A stretch of 7,232 nucleotides of DNA, from assembly GCA_934281515.1 (NCBI GenBank), contig CAKQXG010000107.1, positions 1 through 7,232 on the forward strand, in the 5' to 3' direction. The notes under the pieces are model-generated. The model saw only the letters and a list, made by a program, of their open reading frames with translations, searched no databases and was not told where the DNA came from. Source of the stretch: an uncultured Clostridia bacterium (GTDB lineage: Bacteria > Bacillota > Clostridia > Christensenellales > CAG-314). Both the position numbers and the translations under genes were made by a program. Positions 6,880 through 7,232 of the stretch are shown one piece after another (the stretch's first letter is position 1; each line of letters opens with the position of its first letter).

Positions 6880-7141
6880 TCCGCGTACTTGCAAAGCCGC
6901 GGGTCCGAATCCCCGTGTATAGAAAAAGCCTCGCTGCCTTACGTCAACAGACACACAGCGGGAGCGGGATGAGGACGCTCTCCGCGTACTTGCAAAGCCG
7001 CGGGTCCGAATCCCCGTATATAGAAAAAGCCTCGCTGCCTTACGTCAACAGACACACAGAGGGAGCGGGATGAGGACGCCCTCCGCGTACTTGCAAAGCC
7101 GCGGGTCCGAATCCCCGTGTATAGAAAAAGCCTCGCTATCT
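6880..7141. repeat. 101-bp tandem repeat, about 2.6 copies, tRNA-Gly related
   Basis: Copies start at 6880, 6981 and 7082. The first two differ at 3 of 101 positions; the third matches for about 56 bases and then diverges into the tRNA-Gly terminator. The period is not a multiple of three, so this is not a protein repeat. On the minus strand each full unit contains GTCCTCATCCCGCTCCCGC, close to the tRNA-Gly 3' end (GTCCGAATCCCGTCTCCCGC), then GTAAGGCAGCGAGGCTTTTT, close to the tRNA terminator. It also holds CGCGGGTCCGAATCCC on the plus strand (6898, 6999, 7100), the exact complement of the tRNA T-arm. Hairpins are possible on the minus strand, such as CCGCG/CGCGG around CTTTGCAAG. The best reading is tandem amplification of a decayed tRNA-terminator unit; no spacer-repeat pattern of a CRISPR is present. 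Confidence 0.85.
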
Positions 7142-7155
7142 TACGATAACGAGGC
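7125..7155 (-). terminator. rho-independent terminator of tRNA-Gly
   Basis: On the minus strand GCCTCGTTATC pairs with GATAGCGAGGC in an 11-bp stem with one G-U pair and a GTAA (GNRA-type) tetraloop, followed by TTTTTC. It starts one base after the encoded CCA of the tRNA. The 3' half of the stem and its T tract (GCGAGGCTTTTTCTAT) recur in the 101-bp repeats, while the 5' half does not. Confidence 0.9.
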
Positions 7156-7156
7156 A

Positions 7157-7231
7157 TGGAGCGGGAGACGGGATTCGGACCCGCGATATCTGCCTTGGCA
7201 AGGCAGCGCTCTACCACTGAGCCACTCCCGC
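7157..7231 (-). tRNA. tRNA-Gly(GCC) with encoded CCA
   Basis: All cloverleaf parts are present on the minus strand: acceptor GCGGGAG/CTCCCGC, D arm GCTC-AGTGGTA-GAGC, anticodon arm CTGCC-TTGCCAA-GGCAG with anticodon GCC, a 5-nt variable loop ATATC, T arm GCGGG-TCCGAAT-CCCGT, discriminator T, and encoded CCA (7159-7157). It reads GGC/GGT glycine codons. The 5' end lies one base from the window edge, so its promoter is outside. Odd point: the T loop reads T-C-C, so position 55, almost always T (pseudouridine), is C here. Bacterial tRNA-Gly(GCC) normally has TTCGAAT at this place. The other conserved bases, including G18-G19 in the D loop, are intact, so it is probably a working tRNA. Confidence 0.95.
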
Positions 7232-7232
7232 A

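Noticed and set aside
6898..7115. Intact plus-strand tRNAs in the repeats
   Set aside because: Only the T-arm-like string is present; the TTGCAAA loop has no 5-bp anticodon stem, and no acceptor or D arm can be paired.
6880..7141. CRISPR array
   Set aside because: Copies are contiguous 101-bp units without unique spacers, and no cas-like gene is in the window.
6768..7217. Small ORFs across the 101-bp repeats on both strands
   Set aside because: The repeat period is not a multiple of three, so each copy is read in a different frame; no ribosome binding sites are present, and the minus-strand one overlaps the tRNA.

Overview
The window looks like a piece of a low-to-mid GC Bacillota genome, probably an anaerobic Clostridia-type bacterium. 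The evidence is strong AGGAG/GGAGG ribosome binding sites, TTGACA/TATAAT promoters with 17-nt spacers, stem-loop terminators, a tRNA-Gly with encoded CCA, and the GGGtGRT/NifU-like gene pair that I associate mainly with anaerobes. I cannot name the genus from this sequence alone.

Layout, left to right: (1) 1-794, minus: a polytopic membrane protein resembling the YesL/DUF624 group, running off the left edge, with a clear promoter and RBS. (2) 795-1340: about 550 bases with no convincing gene; it holds possible plus-strand promoters, an AT-rich hairpin and a half-hairpin relic. (3) 1341-3686, plus: an extended -10 promoter, a leader of about 165 nt, and tex, the S1-domain RNA-binding protein, followed by a perfect 21-bp inverted repeat. 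(4) 3826-3927, minus: a 33-aa ORF with an excellent RBS and promoter. (5) 4168-4638, plus: a small six-helix DUF308/HdeD-like membrane protein divergent from the 33-aa ORF, with its own promoter and terminator. (6) 6627-4919, minus: a two-gene operon of a NifU-like Fe-S scaffold protein followed 14 nt later by a GGGtGRT-family protein, with an extended -10 promoter upstream and a 15-bp-stem terminator downstream. (7) 6880-7141: 101-bp tandem repeats. (8) 7157-7231, minus: tRNA-Gly(GCC) with a GTAA-loop terminator starting one base after CCA.

The tex, DUF308, 33-aa and membrane-protein genes look like independent transcription units. The only clear operon is the NifU-like/GGGtGRT pair, whose function is not established. 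The most unusual part is the right end. The repeats behind tRNA-Gly are noncoding (a 101-bp period is not a multiple of 3). On the tRNA strand they carry a degenerate copy of the tRNA 3' end and its terminator. They also carry a perfect 16-nt complement of the tRNA T-arm. The tRNA itself has C where T55 (pseudouridine 55) is nearly invariant.
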